DNA from: Marinobacter sp. F3R08
GTDB taxonomy: Bacteria > Pseudomonadota > Gammaproteobacteria > Pseudomonadales > Oleiphilaceae
Length of the DNA stretch: 64,000 bases
Assembly (NCBI RefSeq): GCF_018860425.1
Contig: NZ_JAHKPI010000002.1
Location: 62,001 to 126,000, forward strand
Direction: 5' to 3'
Positions 1 to 9,696 of this stretch are shown piece after piece. Every line of letters begins with the position of its first letter. Positions within the stretch are counted from its first letter, which is position 1. The position numbers and the translations under genes are program-made. The notes under the pieces are model-generated. The model saw only the letters and a program-made list of their open reading frames with translations. It did not search any database and had not been told where the DNA came from.

Positions 1-3
1 GCG

Positions 4-3000
4 GTGCAGTATCCCTTCCGCTGGCAGGATGGTACCGCCACTCTCGTGACTGAACCGATTGTTCTGGATCTCGGTTTGCTTTCTGAAAGCAGACCTGTGT
101 TTGTGGGTGTACGCGAAACCGCTGAGTCCGGCTTTAATGTTGCCGGTGTTGATATTGCGCCAGGTGAATACAAGCAGGTCACATCCAGCTATGACTTCAG
201 TGCCGCCAAAGGCGTTCTTCAGTTGGATCTCTACCCGTTGTCTTCAGAAGCTTCAACGTCGGAGCTGATTATTTCAGTTGGTGATGACAATGACTTCGCC
301 TCACTGATAAGCGTGGATGCATGGGTCTTTGATGGGTCGGTCGAGACTGAAATGACAAACCCCATGCAGATTTTCGATTTTCTCCGTGTCAGTGCCGAGG
401 TTGACGGAGAGACACCTTGCCGCTTGACCGGTCAATTACGGGCGGCAAGTGCTAAATCCGTTCTTACTGATCCTTATTGTTTGATCGAATGGGAAGAGAT
501 TCCATCCGGAATGTCGAGGAACAATGAGCCACCAACCGTATTCGGACGAGCCGACAATGAGGGTCAGAAAATGATGGCCTATGAGGCGTTCGTGGTGAGT
601 GCGGATGGAACAAAGCATTCGATTGGTTCAGCGCAAGGTTCTGTTGATGTAGTCAAGGCTTTCGGGGCTTTTGAATTTGCATTTTCGGAAGCTCTTGAGG
701 ATATGCCGCACACAATTGCCGATGTTAATACTGGGCTCAAACAAATTATGGGCCCGAACTGTTCTTTGACGGCCAATGAGGACCTGGCCATTAAGTATGC
801 TCAAAACGGATACGTAGGTCGTCTTTGCTATGTGGAATGGTATGACTTGCCGGGCACACTGGAACAGTCGCCAGAGATGTCTTCGCCCTATCTTCGAGGC
901 AGGGTGTTCAGTGCTGGTACCTATGAGCTTGGTGTAAAGGTTTATGGATACACGTCATTGGGTGTCCCTGTTCTGATTGCGGACCAAAGGCTTTCCTTTG
1001 AGGCGGTCGATCCCCCCAAGCCGTCAGTTGAGTTCATCGATGGGAAGGAAATTGTTGATGGTCTCTATGAAGGCTATTTGAACAATGACCGTATCGCCAG
1101 TGCGCTTGTGAAAGGTGAGAATGCTGACATCTACTTGGCACACTCAGTTAATGGCGAAGTTCTGGAGGGCCGCACCTTCGAAGCGACCGTTTGGAGTCGC
1201 AGTTTTGCAACTTACCAGCGTATCAACAGCACTGCTGAGCATCTCTGGCAGCGCGACACGCACGAGGTTAAGGCTCTTTACACTGACATGCCCTCATTGG
1301 AGGGGGTCGACACAATCGAGTCTTTAGCCGTCCCAGATGATGATATCGGGCCAATTCTGTTTAGCGATGCTGACTATGTGCTAAATGATGACGTAGTTAC
1401 CTTCAATGTTCGTATGGGAAATGTGTATCAGCCGGATATTCCGTATGACCCCTCAGTAATGGGTGAATGGCAGATCCGAATCGTCACGCAAGAATCCTAC
1501 GACACCTACCAGCCTCTGACGGAATGGAAAGATCATGACGAACAGGGTGAAGTCACTCTACAGGTTGATATCGCTGATCTTGGCGTAACAGAAGGCTATG
1601 AGCGCATGTATGCTCAAGCCAGGGTGAAGAGTCCTGTCCCAGAGTATTCGCGTATCGAAAAATCGACTCGTGGTGTTTTCCTCAAGATTCTCTTCGGTGG
1701 GGAAATTGACGCCAACATTGACGGTCAGAGAATATCTGGGCCCATTCCGTTTCGTGGCGTGTTTAAGCTGGACTTGAATGATCAGGGCTTATTCCAAGCT
1801 ATCGGGGACGTGGTGTGGAAAATGTCCAGTGATGGTGGCGCTACGTGGGTAGAGAAAGAGAACAACGCCCGGAACATGCAGTATTTCGATATTACGTTGG
1901 AGGAACCTGGTAGCCACCTGCTCAAAGCAGAACTGAGGAACCGAAACTCTGGTATTGCTTCTGAGACGCCTGCGATTGAGATAATTGCCTACAGGAAGCC
2001 GGAAGTCGAAGTTGAATGGCTCGGTGACGTATTTATCGGTGAAGAGGTGAAGCTCAAAGCAAAGGTGATGCTTGAAGGAGAGGTGGTATCTGCAGCAGAT
2101 GTGGATATCGAATGGTCGAATGATGGAGGCCAGACTTTCGAAGAAGGTGGTCTTGAGCATTTATTCGAAAGGGTCACTGATCCAGAAGAACCACGAAGGG
2201 AGCGTTGGGGCGTGCGGGTTAAAACGCCGTTAGCGCCAGCAGATGATCCTCAAGCATGGACAATAGAAGATGGCTCAATCAGCTATCGAGGTATTCGGGG
2301 ACCACGGCTTTATATTCTTGGTCCAAGAGTGACGGAGGTCGGAGAGTCATACGAGTTTACGGTCTATAAAGGCCTGCCGTATTCGCAAATGGAATATGAC
2401 ATCGAAGGCTATTTCACACTACCGGATGGCACCGAAGTACCGGGTGATGAGGTGATCTATACCCCCAGTGACGAAGACCTTGAAGAGGGTTACGTCAAAA
2501 TGACATACACCGGCTGGATTAAAGGCTGGAAAGAGCAAGGGGCGATTTCTACCGATGATCATGCCATGCGAATTTGGCAGTACAAGTTCCCTGATTTCAC
2601 GATTTACGGAAGATATAGCGCCTCGGTTGCTCCAGTAGAAGCTACCCTATACGCCAGGCCGATCGGCCTTAGCGGTAAGCTGGAGGACCCAGAGTACGAA
2701 TGGGACATACCGGATGGGGTCCAGATTATAGAGGATGTGAACCCTATAGCGCGGAAGCTTATTTTCCCAGAGCCTGGAAATTATGAAATAAGTGTCAAAG
2801 TTACAGACCGTCGTGGCAATGAGGGCGGCGTGACAGAAGAGATCGAAGTCGGGGAGCCTGACCCATACGAACTGACCATGCGAGTAGTCGGTTCGAACCC
2901 CTACAACCGTGCACCATTTGAGGTTCTGGCGAGGCCTGGAATACGTGGAGGTCACCCAAGAGACAAAGTAGTTGAGTACAACTATACCGTTGATGGCGTG

Positions 3001-3435
3001 CCAATGGAGTTGGTTGGGCGGTATGGTCAGGCCATTCTTGATGAGGGTGAACATACAATCCGACTGGACATCCTCAGCGAGTTTGGACTGTCAGGATCGG
3101 TGGAAGAGACCGTCACGGTCTACAAGAACCAACCGCCGACCTGTGAACTAGATGTCTATGAGGGGACGTTCAGGTATACGATCAGTAATCGCTGCGATGA
3201 TCCAGACGGATATGTCTCAGACTTTGAGTGGTGGTTGAACGGTGAGCCGCTGGTTTTGACCGGTTACAGAATATCGATTACGAAGGAAGAGACGGGTGAC
3301 CAACTGGTGGTGGAATCTCGTGGGATCGATGACTCCGGGCTTGAGTCAGAAATTGTTGAGACTACGGTGACCATGCCGAACCCTCCTCCCCCAGAGCCAG
3401 AAGCAGGCGAGGAGGGTGAAGAAGAGACCGAGTAA
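4..3435 (+). CDS. Large Ig/PKD-like repeat protein, probably 5'-partial
   Basis: The frame is open to the left window edge and the first in-frame start is a GTG at position 4, so the true start probably lies upstream. The visible 1143 residues are acidic and built from repeated beta-sandwich-like modules. One PKD-like module lies near residue 925 (GNYEISVKVTDRRGN). A last module of about 80 residues starts near residue 1042 (NQPPTCELDVYEG, then CDDPDGYVSDFEW) and holds two cysteines that could form a disulfide. The C-terminus is a Pro/Glu-rich tail. No membrane segment is seen. It sits just upstream of dsbC and traC, so a surface or periplasmic role in conjugation (adhesion or mating-pair contact) is inferred. 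The need for disulfide formation fits the DsbC neighbour. Exact function unknown. Confidence 0.75.
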   Translation: MQYPFRWQDGTATLVTEPIVLDLGLLSESRPVFVGVRETAESGFNVAGVDIAPGEYKQVTSSYDFSAAKGVLQLDLYPLSSEASTSELIISVGDDNDFASLISVDAWVFDGSVETEMTNPMQIFDFLRVSAEVDGETPCRLTGQLRAASAKSVLTDPYCLIEWEEIPSGMSRNNEPPTVFGRADNEGQKMMAYEAFVVSADGTKHSIGSAQGSVDVVKAFGAFEFAFSEALEDMPHTIADVNTGLKQIMGPNCSLTANEDLAIKYAQNGYVGRLCYVEWYDLPGTLEQSPEMSSPYLRGRVFSAGTYELGVKVYGYTSLGVPVLIADQRLSFEAVDPPKPSVEFIDGKEIVDGLYEGYLNNDRIASALVKGENADIYLAHSVNGEVLEGRTFEATVWSRSFATYQRINSTAEHLWQRDTHEVKALYTDMPSLEGVDTIESLAVPDDDIGPILFSDADYVLNDDVVTFNVRMGNVYQPDIPYDPSVMGEWQIRIVTQESYDTYQPLTEWKDHDEQGEVTLQVDIADLGVTEGYERMYAQARVKSPVPEYSRIEKSTRGVFLKILFGGEIDANIDGQRISGPIPFRGVFKLDLNDQGLFQAIGDVVWKMSSDGGATWVEKENNARNMQYFDITLEEPGSHLLKAELRNRNSGIASETPAIEIIAYRKPEVEVEWLGDVFIGEEVKLKAKVMLEGEVVSAADVDIEWSNDGGQTFEEGGLEHLFERVTDPEEPRRERWGVRVKTPLAPADDPQAWTIEDGSISYRGIRGPRLYILGPRVTEVGESYEFTVYKGLPYSQMEYDIEGYFTLPDGTEVPGDEVIYTPSDEDLEEGYVKMTYTGWIKGWKEQGAISTDDHAMRIWQYKFPDFTIYGRYSASVAPVEATLYARPIGLSGKLEDPEYEWDIPDGVQIIEDVNPIARKLIFPEPGNYEISVKVTDRRGNEGGVTEEIEVGEPDPYELTMRVVGSNPYNRAPFEVLARPGIRGGHPRDKVVEYNYTVDGVPMELVGRYGQAILDEGEHTIRLDILSEFGLSGSVEETVTVYKNQPPTCELDVYEGTFRYTISNRCDDPDGYVSDFEWWLNGEPLVLTGYRISITKEETGDQLVVESRGIDDSGLESEIVETTVTMPNPPPPEPEAGEEGEEETE

Positions 3436-3453
3436 ACTAAGTTAATTTTTATG

Positions 3454-3490
3454 ATCCAGACTGGATCAGCGTTGCTGATCTGGTCTGGAT
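3454..3490 (+). terminator. Long inverted repeat after the Ig-like gene
   Basis: Two arms of 17 bases (3454-3470 and 3474-3490) pair almost perfectly around the loop GTT. It lies 18 bases after the stop codon of the large Ig-like gene and upstream of dsbC. There is no clear T-run after it, so it may be a Rho-independent-like terminator, an mRNA-stabilising hairpin or a protein site. Confidence 0.5.
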
Positions 3491-3599
3491 TCTCCTCTAT
3501 TTGAAAGTAGGGTGTTGTTTTCGACATCAACCCTGAACTTTCTCCAGTCAGAACCTCATAGAGTTGAGCCTATAGAACTACTCAGCTTAAGAGGTCTCG

Positions 3600-4448
3600 A
3601 TGAACCCTTCCAAAATTATCCAGGCAATCACTGTCGTAGGCACATTGCTGATGATCTCCTGTGGAGTGTCAGCCAGTAATCCACAAAAACTGAAACAGAT
3701 GGGCCTAACCCCCAAATCTATCGTCCAGCTCCCCATTGACGGGCTTGTCGCCTATGAAACCGAGAACGGTGGCCTATTTTTCATGTCGAGCGATGGTCGC
3801 TATGTTTTCAGCGGTGGCCAAGTATCAGATGTATGGAATGGGTCCGTCCTAAAAACGGGAACAGACGCGAGTCGCTCAGCGGAGTCCATTCCGCTTGAGA
3901 ATATGAACATAGACTTTGACCAACTCGATGCCCTGGAGATCGGGACAGGTAACAAAGTGGTTCATGTCATTACTGACCCAGCATGCCCGGCATGTAAAAA
4001 GCTGGGTGACCAGATGCATCAGTTCACTGATGAGTACACGTTCAAGATATTGGCGTTGCCGGCTCTCGGACGAATGAGCGAAGACATGGCAAAGCGAATT
4101 GCCTGTGAATCGGATCGGGATGCCGCTGCCCAAGCGCTGCTCAATGGAACAGCAAATCAGTTACCCGCACCTGAAAATTGCAATCTTGATGCCTACAAAC
4201 AGGCCCTGCTGGTTGCGGATTATATCCGTGTGCGAGAAGTCCCTTTCTTGATTGGACCAAACGATCTCGTCAACCGAGGCCTCCCCAAAGATCTGGGCGG
4301 GTGGCTACAGAAAGCAAGCTCCTTCCTACCGCCACAGCAAACAGTCGAGGCACCGACAAACGATCAGAAAGCTCAGGGCAAGGCTTCCCTTGGTGGCTCA
4401 CAAGAATCGGAAAGCCTGAACAACCGTCTGCGCAACGCTATTAATTGA
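3600..4448 (+). CDS. dsbC: DsbC-type thiol:disulfide isomerase of the transfer system
   Basis: A periplasmic disulfide isomerase of 282 residues. An N-terminal hydrophobic segment (about residues 8-25) is a signal peptide; a Cys in its end (MISCGVSAS) could make it a lipoprotein, but the lipobox is imperfect. A DsbC-like dimerisation domain (QLPIDGLVAYETENGG) precedes a thioredoxin fold with active site C129-P-A-C132 and a cis-proline loop (REVPFLIG). The C-terminal 40 residues are Gln/Ser-rich. It is 12 bases upstream of traC, with an AAGAGG ribosome site. DsbC homologues sit in the same place in SXT/R391 and IncA/C elements, where cysteine-rich TraU and TraN are likely clients; that client link is an inference here. 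Confidence 0.9.
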   Translation: MNPSKIIQAITVVGTLLMISCGVSASNPQKLKQMGLTPKSIVQLPIDGLVAYETENGGLFFMSSDGRYVFSGGQVSDVWNGSVLKTGTDASRSAESIPLENMNIDFDQLDALEIGTGNKVVHVITDPACPACKKLGDQMHQFTDEYTFKILALPALGRMSEDMAKRIACESDRDAAAQALLNGTANQLPAPENCNLDAYKQALLVADYIRVREVPFLIGPNDLVNRGLPKDLGGWLQKASSFLPPQQTVEAPTNDQKAQGKASLGGSQESESLNNRLRNAIN

Positions 4449-4460
4449 AGGTGAACTCTC

Positions 4461-6986
4461 ATGGAAATGATTTCCGTTAAGCAAAAGAAAAGTAATCGCT
4501 ACATCCACGAGGATATGAGGGCTGCCAACGTCTTTCCGATTGCTGCCTTTGATGATGAAACCTACACGTTTATCAACGATGACCAAACGGCTGGTTTCGC
4601 GTACATGTGTGAGCCCATGAAAGGGGCTGAGGAGCTCATGGAGGAGCGGTTAAAGAGTTTTATTAACACTGACTTCCCAGACGAAACCATCATGCAGATA
4701 TTCTGGTTTCGCTCACCCGATATCTTAAAGACCGTTGCTGAAATGCAGATGATGCGGCTGGAGAAGCAGATTAAAGACCCGTTGCTGAATAATTTCGTGA
4801 CAGAGCGGGCGAATTTCTTCAAGCACAGCACCCTGCATCCGATCGACCAGCACACCAACCAGCGCGTTCACGATTTGAAAATCTGCATTTCCGTGAAGAT
4901 TCCGATTAAAGCCAAGTGGCCGAATAAGGAAGAGCAGTACACGATCGATTCATACCGGAAAAAAGCGCGAGCGTCTTTGGAGACTCTTAAGATGGAGCCC
5001 CAGGCAATGCATGCCAAGGATCTGCTGAGAGTTCTGTCTTCAACGCTCAACTGGGCGGGTGATTCAAGCTGGCGGCAGAATGCGGTTGAGCATGACGAAT
5101 ATCGCCCCTTGAGCGAACAGATTCTGGACTACGAGAACGACATTACGTATGGGCATGGCCACGTAAAGATTGGCGACACCTATATCAAGAGCCTGTCAGC
5201 AAAGCGGCTACCTGATTCAATGTTTTTTGGTGACGCGATCAAATACGTTGGGGATCTCAGAGGCGGAAATGTTGCGATAAAACATAACTACGCGATCGTC
5301 TGCAATATCTATTACCCGTCCCCGGACAAGTCCAAACACTCCATGGAGCGCTCACGAGCCATTGCGCTTAACCAGGCTAAAGGCCCCTTGGTTTCGCTGG
5401 TTCCGATCTTGGCTGAGAAGAAGCGGGGCTTCGACACGCTTTATGAGTCGCTGAATGACGGTAACCGAATCATCAAAATGACTTACACGATGCTGTTGTT
5501 TGGTAAGTCTGAAGATGAGATCACCGAAGCGGGTGTTCAAGCTCGTTCCTACTGGCGTGAACAACGGTTTACATTGCTTGAAGACCGGTTTGTTCAGTTC
5601 CCATTGTTGATAAACAGCTTGCCAATGATGGCAGACCGGGATGCGGTGGCGGATCTATGGCGGTACAAGACCCTGACGGCTGAACACGCTGCCGTGATTC
5701 TTCCAATGTTTGGCGAGTGGAAGGGGACCGGGACGCCTCACATGAACCTTTTGTCGCGTAATGGCCAGCTCATGACGTTCAGCATGCATGACACGAGCAG
5801 TAACAAGAACATGCTGATCTGTGCGACTTCGGGTGGTGGTAAATCCTTTTTCACCAACGACATTATTCTGTCCTACATGTCCGAAGGCGCTCAGGTATGG
5901 GTTATCGATGTAGGTCGCTCGTACCTGAAGTTGGCTGAGGCGCTGGGGGGTGACTTCATTCATTTCGGTTCAGGTTCCGACATCTCTCTGAATCCATTTC
6001 CGATGATTGCCTCAATGGACGGTCAGAAAGAAACACGGTCTCGGATGCTGTCCCCAGAGGAAATCCACGCCATTGAATCTGGTGAAGAGCAAGATGATGG
6101 GGAAGAGGATGCCATTGTGGGCCTTTTGGTATCCATGGCCACGATCAATAGTCCGCTGGACGATGTTCAGCTGAATGCCCTTCGAACCATCATCTCTAAA
6201 AAGTGGTTGGAAAAAGACCGTGAAATGCTCATTGACGATGTGGCTGAAGAGTGTGCGAAGAGCGACGACCGTCGAGTCTCCGATTTGTCGACGCGGCTGC
6301 ACGCCTTTACCTCGCAGGGGAGCTATGGACGCTATTTCACACGCCCCAACAACGTGAACTTTAAGAATCAACTGACTGTTCTTGAGTTGGAGGAGCTGAA
6401 AAGTCGTGCCCATCTTCAGAAATGCGTCCTGCTGCAGCTGATCTACACGATTCAGCAGGCGGTCTATCTGGGCGATCGATCTCAGCGCAAGCTGGTCATC
6501 ATCGATGAAGCCTGGGATTTGCTTGCGAACGGTGGTCCTGAGGTACAGAGGTTCATCGAGCATGCTTACAGGCGCTTCAGGAAATATGGGGCATCTGTAC
6601 TCCTGGTAACGCAATCAATACAGGACATGTACAAGTCCCCAGTTGGCGAGGCCATTGTTGAAAACTCTGCAACCAAAGGGTTGTTTTCACACAAAGACGA
6701 AGCGGTCGACAAGCTTAAGCGTGAAGCAAAGCTGACGCTGCCTGATGGTGGTTATCAACTACTCAAGACGGTCCATACAAACGCTCCGTGGTACTCGGAG
6801 ATTTTTCTTGAGACTGAGCGTGGTGCCGGGGTTGGTCGTCTGTTTGTAAATGATTTCCAGAAGCTCCTGTATTCCACCAATCCTGAGGAAGTGGCGCAGA
6901 TCGAGAGGTATACCAAACAGGGTATGAGCACCGTTGATGCGATCAACACCATCCTTAGGAACCGTTCAAGTAAAGGGGCTGCCTGA
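4461..6986 (+). CDS. traC: TraC/VirB4-family conjugation ATPase
   Basis: An 841-residue cytoplasmic ATPase that powers pilus assembly and DNA transfer through the type-F type IV secretion system. It has a TraC-type N-terminal domain, then Walker A ATSGGGKS (residues 455-462, K461), Walker B LVIIDEAWD (D682, E683) and the VirB4-typical TQSIQDMYKSP segment. Length matches the family (about 800-875). It ends in a TGATG overlap with the next gene, showing translational coupling. Confidence 0.95.
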   Translation: MEMISVKQKKSNRYIHEDMRAANVFPIAAFDDETYTFINDDQTAGFAYMCEPMKGAEELMEERLKSFINTDFPDETIMQIFWFRSPDILKTVAEMQMMRLEKQIKDPLLNNFVTERANFFKHSTLHPIDQHTNQRVHDLKICISVKIPIKAKWPNKEEQYTIDSYRKKARASLETLKMEPQAMHAKDLLRVLSSTLNWAGDSSWRQNAVEHDEYRPLSEQILDYENDITYGHGHVKIGDTYIKSLSAKRLPDSMFFGDAIKYVGDLRGGNVAIKHNYAIVCNIYYPSPDKSKHSMERSRAIALNQAKGPLVSLVPILAEKKRGFDTLYESLNDGNRIIKMTYTMLLFGKSEDEITEAGVQARSYWREQRFTLLEDRFVQFPLLINSLPMMADRDAVADLWRYKTLTAEHAAVILPMFGEWKGTGTPHMNLLSRNGQLMTFSMHDTSSNKNMLICATSGGGKSFFTNDIILSYMSEGAQVWVIDVGRSYLKLAEALGGDFIHFGSGSDISLNPFPMIASMDGQKETRSRMLSPEEIHAIESGEEQDDGEEDAIVGLLVSMATINSPLDDVQLNALRTIISKKWLEKDREMLIDDVAEECAKSDDRRVSDLSTRLHAFTSQGSYGRYFTRPNNVNFKNQLTVLELEELKSRAHLQKCVLLQLIYTIQQAVYLGDRSQRKLVIIDEAWDLLANGGPEVQRFIEHAYRRFRKYGASVLLVTQSIQDMYKSPVGEAIVENSATKGLFSHKDEAVDKLKREAKLTLPDGGYQLLKTVHTNAPWYSEIFLETERGAGVGRLFVNDFQKLLYSTNPEEVAQIERYTKQGMSTVDAINTILRNRSSKGAA

Positions 6987-7303
6987 TGAAAATTTTTGAG
7001 ATTGCCTTGTCTTCAATTTTAGGAGCCACCCTGGGGGTGGCACTGACCTATTTCGTGCTCGATGGACGGATAGATGCGCTGAAAGCAAAGGTGGATCAGG
7101 TAACTCCAGTGGCAACTGTCGATTTTCTTTCTATCGCTCAAAATTCTCCCCCCGAGGGCCTGACTGACAGCGTGATGAAACGGAAGCTGGATAACCTCAA
7201 GACACAGGCGCAAGCGCTGGCGGACAGAGGCTTTGTTGTTTTACGGCATGAACACGTCTACTCCGCTCCCAAAGGCCTCGTCGTTCGTGATGAGGGCAAT
7301 TGA
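6986..7303 (+). CDS. TrbI-like small inner-membrane transfer protein
   Basis: A 105-residue protein with one N-terminal membrane segment (about residues 4-24) and a periplasmic, partly coiled-coil remainder. It starts on the ATG overlapping the traC stop. Size, topology and position between traC and traF match TrbI, which affects pilus extension and retraction in F. The match rests on context rather than a clear motif. Confidence 0.65.
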   Translation: MKIFEIALSSILGATLGVALTYFVLDGRIDALKAKVDQVTPVATVDFLSIAQNSPPEGLTDSVMKRKLDNLKTQAQALADRGFVVLRHEHVYSAPKGLVVRDEGN

Positions 7304-7304
7304 T

Positions 7305-7817
7305 ATGGCTGAAGGTTTCCTTCGATCCAGAAGAAAGATCCTCATCAAGATGCTTTTGGTGGCTGCAATCGGGATTGGCTTCATGGAATGGTTTAAAGCT
7401 AATTACATTCTTGGAGTCGACGAACAGATTGTGAAATGCATACCAGGTGTTGATTACGTTATTGGTGACCGGGATGACCGGGAACTGGTACGAGGCGGCA
7501 TATTCATTGTTGAAAGCCGAGGAATCGAGCCTTTGTTTGATGACGGCACACTACTGGTTAAGTTTCTTCGCGGGTTGCCGGGAGACACCGTGAAGGTTTC
7601 TGAGTCCGGAGTTTTCATCAATGGAAATAAAGTAGCTGACGCCGGGCTACCAAATGCAGAGAAGCTTGGACAAGAAGAGGAAGCATTTTACGGGGAAAAA
7701 GTTCTCGGGCCGGACGAATACTGGATTCTTGGAACCACACCGCAAAGTTTTGATAGCCGTTATTGGGGATCAGTGAGTTATGAACAGATCAAAGCAAGGG
7801 CCTACCCGCTCATCTAA
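7305..7817 (+). CDS. TraF/TrhF-type signal-peptidase (S26) of the transfer system
   Basis: A 170-residue membrane-anchored protein; the ATG at 7305, one base after the previous stop, is preferred over upstream in-frame ATGs inside that gene. Residues 12-27 form a membrane anchor. The S26 peptidase core is clear: the general-base Lys is K86 in LLVKFLRGLPGD, and the DxY/SRYWG box near the end is present. At the place where the nucleophilic Ser is expected (S-x-P), the sequence reads K44-C45-I-P47, suggesting a Cys nucleophile or an inactive enzyme. In related elements this protein processes pilin or other transfer proteins. The 3' end overlaps traW by 38 bases. Confidence 0.8.
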   Translation: MAEGFLRSRRKILIKMLLVAAIGIGFMEWFKANYILGVDEQIVKCIPGVDYVIGDRDDRELVRGGIFIVESRGIEPLFDDGTLLVKFLRGLPGDTVKVSESGVFINGNKVADAGLPNAEKLGQEEEAFYGEKVLGPDEYWILGTTPQSFDSRYWGSVSYEQIKARAYPLI

Positions 7818-8997
7818 ATGCCTTGCAGTAGTCCTTGGCCTGGTTCTGAGTGGCTCTGTCAGCGCGGAACTTACCGACCAGCAGAAGGCGATCTTTAAAG
7901 CGGCCAAGCAGCGGTCAAATGATATGGATGTTAGTTCCCTGCTTAATCAGATAGATCAGCAGAAAAGCCGTGGTGCTGCATTGATTGATGAAACAGCAGA
8001 CAAAGCTGCTGAGATCGCAATAGGGCAGGGTGACGCAAAGGATGAAGCTGAGAAGCGGGCCGCACAAATATGTGAGTCACGAACTCACTATATCTTCGCA
8101 TCACGTTCGTTGGGCGAAGTGGCTTTGCGAGAAATCTTTGCGGAGGCCTCTGCCAATCCAGAAACGACCGTCGTTTTCCAGGGCATACCCAAAGGGTCGA
8201 AAATGCCTATGGCGTTCGTCGATCTCCAGCAACTGGCGCGTGAATATGACCCGATGCCTTCGGTCGCTTTGAATCCGTTATTGTTCCAAGAATACGAAGT
8301 TACAGCGGTGCCGGAAATAATGGCACTTACGGATGGGAAATGGCAAAACCGAAAATGTCATCAGGAAGTCCGAACGCGCATTGCAGGAATCACATCGGTT
8401 GGTTATTTAAACAAACGCTTGGACGAAGGTGACCTGGGTCAGCGAGGTCCTGTTGAGGAGATATCAGAACCAAACCTCATGAGTGTTATTGCGCAAAGAA
8501 TCAAGGAGATCGACTGGGATAAGAAGAAGCAGCAAGCGGTAGACAACGTTTGGAACAACATGCAAATGTATCCACTACCACCAGCTCCTGAAGATCGTAT
8601 CGTGAAAATTGATCCTACGATCGAAGCTCTACAAGACATTAAAGACGCAGAGGGCAATATCCTGGTCCCGGCAGGGAAAAGGGTTAACCCATTAGAGATC
8701 CAACCTTTTAATTCCATTGTTATCGTTTTTAACCCGATGAGAGAAAGTGAATTGGCTGCGGCGGTAGAGATGATTAAGGCCTACACTCAAAAGGGAGCGA
8801 AAATTATTCCGGTTTTGTCCGAAATAGACAAAACGGAAGGATGGAATATGTACAATGAGGTGGCTAGGAAACTGAATCATCGCGTTTTTATGCTAACGCC
8901 CGACCTAAAACAGAGGTTCAGGATTATGCATACGATGTCTGTAGTCCGCGCTTCTGGTAACCATTTTGAGGTTCGAGAAGTGAAGGTGGAGAGGTAA
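7780..8997 (+). CDS. traW: TrbC-TraW fusion, periplasmic pilus assembly protein
   Basis: A 405-residue exported protein (signal peptide ending near SGSVSA-E) combining two functions that are separate genes in F. Residues about 100-200 are a TrbC (type-F) thioredoxin-like domain (IFASRSLGEVALREIF, VVFQGIPKG). Residues about 260-390 are TraW-like (RIVKIDPTIEALQDI, LVPAGKRVNPLE). Fused TraW proteins are known from SXT/R391 and IncA/C elements. Needed for F-pilus assembly. The start overlaps the end of the peptidase gene in a different frame, indicating coupled translation. Confidence 0.9.
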   Translation: MNRSKQGPTRSSKCLAVVLGLVLSGSVSAELTDQQKAIFKAAKQRSNDMDVSSLLNQIDQQKSRGAALIDETADKAAEIAIGQGDAKDEAEKRAAQICESRTHYIFASRSLGEVALREIFAEASANPETTVVFQGIPKGSKMPMAFVDLQQLAREYDPMPSVALNPLLFQEYEVTAVPEIMALTDGKWQNRKCHQEVRTRIAGITSVGYLNKRLDEGDLGQRGPVEEISEPNLMSVIAQRIKEIDWDKKKQQAVDNVWNNMQMYPLPPAPEDRIVKIDPTIEALQDIKDAEGNILVPAGKRVNPLEIQPFNSIVIVFNPMRESELAAAVEMIKAYTQKGAKIIPVLSEIDKTEGWNMYNEVARKLNHRVFMLTPDLKQRFRIMHTMSVVRASGNHFEVREVKVER

Positions 8998-9016
8998 AAC
9001 CTAACAGGATCATCTG

Positions 9017-9676
9017 ATGTCTATATCGATATCTCTGTTCTCACTGTTCGGAATAAAGGAACAGAGAACTGTTGCGATTGCTGTGACGGCTCAGAGTGAC
9101 GTGAAACAACCCGCTCATTTGAGCGCGTGCGAGGATAGCACTCATCTGGAAGATAGAGCCGTCTTAGAGTATTTAAAGAGTTCGGAACATGGATGGAACA
9201 AAGGCCTTGATGTTCTGATTTATGTCTCTGGCGAGACGTTGGATTCACCAAAAAAGTTCGAAAACTGGTTAGTTGATGTCAAAAAAACACAAGCACTCAC
9301 AACTAGCCAGTTAACCGTTATGGTCCAATCAAGCGCAGACATAGAGTGGTTTAAGCGCTCGTCGGACCAGTTAGAAGAGCTTCGTCAAAACCAAGTCAAA
9401 ATAGGCCTCGATGTGCGAGGCGACATGGAAGATGCGAAGTGCTGGAGGAGGCGCTTTCCTTGGGATCTTGTTCAGTTGGACCTGGGAAAGTGTCGATCGG
9501 ACTTCAGTCAGTTTGCTGTTTATACGGCAGGCCTGCACAGAGATGGCATCGGTAGTTTCATCACCGATGTCCATGATCGGTCAGAACTGATCACGATTGA
9601 GCAGCTTTACGCGGGAATGGCAGTCGGACCTGTTTATGGGAAAACGGGCTGCCTTTGGAGCGGACCACTCTCTTAG
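9017..9676 (+). CDS. Degenerate EAL-like protein within the transfer operon
   Basis: A 219-residue protein lying between traW (19 bases upstream) and traU, in the same operon. Its C-terminal half follows the EAL phosphodiesterase fold: KIGLDVRGDMED where EAL proteins have the DDFGTG loop, VQLDLGKC where they have LKIDRSF, and an ending like the EAL pattern AEGVET-EQ-L-GY-FG (FITDVHDRSELITIEQLYAG, then GPVYGKTG). The metal-binding and catalytic acids (the E of EAL, the DD pair, the late E of AEGVE) are not recognisable, so it is probably inactive and may bind a nucleotide or a protein partner. Assignment is by pattern only. Confidence 0.5.
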   Translation: MSISISLFSLFGIKEQRTVAIAVTAQSDVKQPAHLSACEDSTHLEDRAVLEYLKSSEHGWNKGLDVLIYVSGETLDSPKKFENWLVDVKKTQALTTSQLTVMVQSSADIEWFKRSSDQLEELRQNQVKIGLDVRGDMEDAKCWRRRFPWDLVQLDLGKCRSDFSQFAVYTAGLHRDGIGSFITDVHDRSELITIEQLYAGMAVGPVYGKTGCLWSGPLS

Positions 9677-9696
9677 CCCTGGCAAGGAGTGGTTTC

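Noticed and set aside
6012..6614. 200-codon minus-strand ORF
   Set aside because: Lies wholly inside traC in the opposite strand; traC motifs prove the plus strand.
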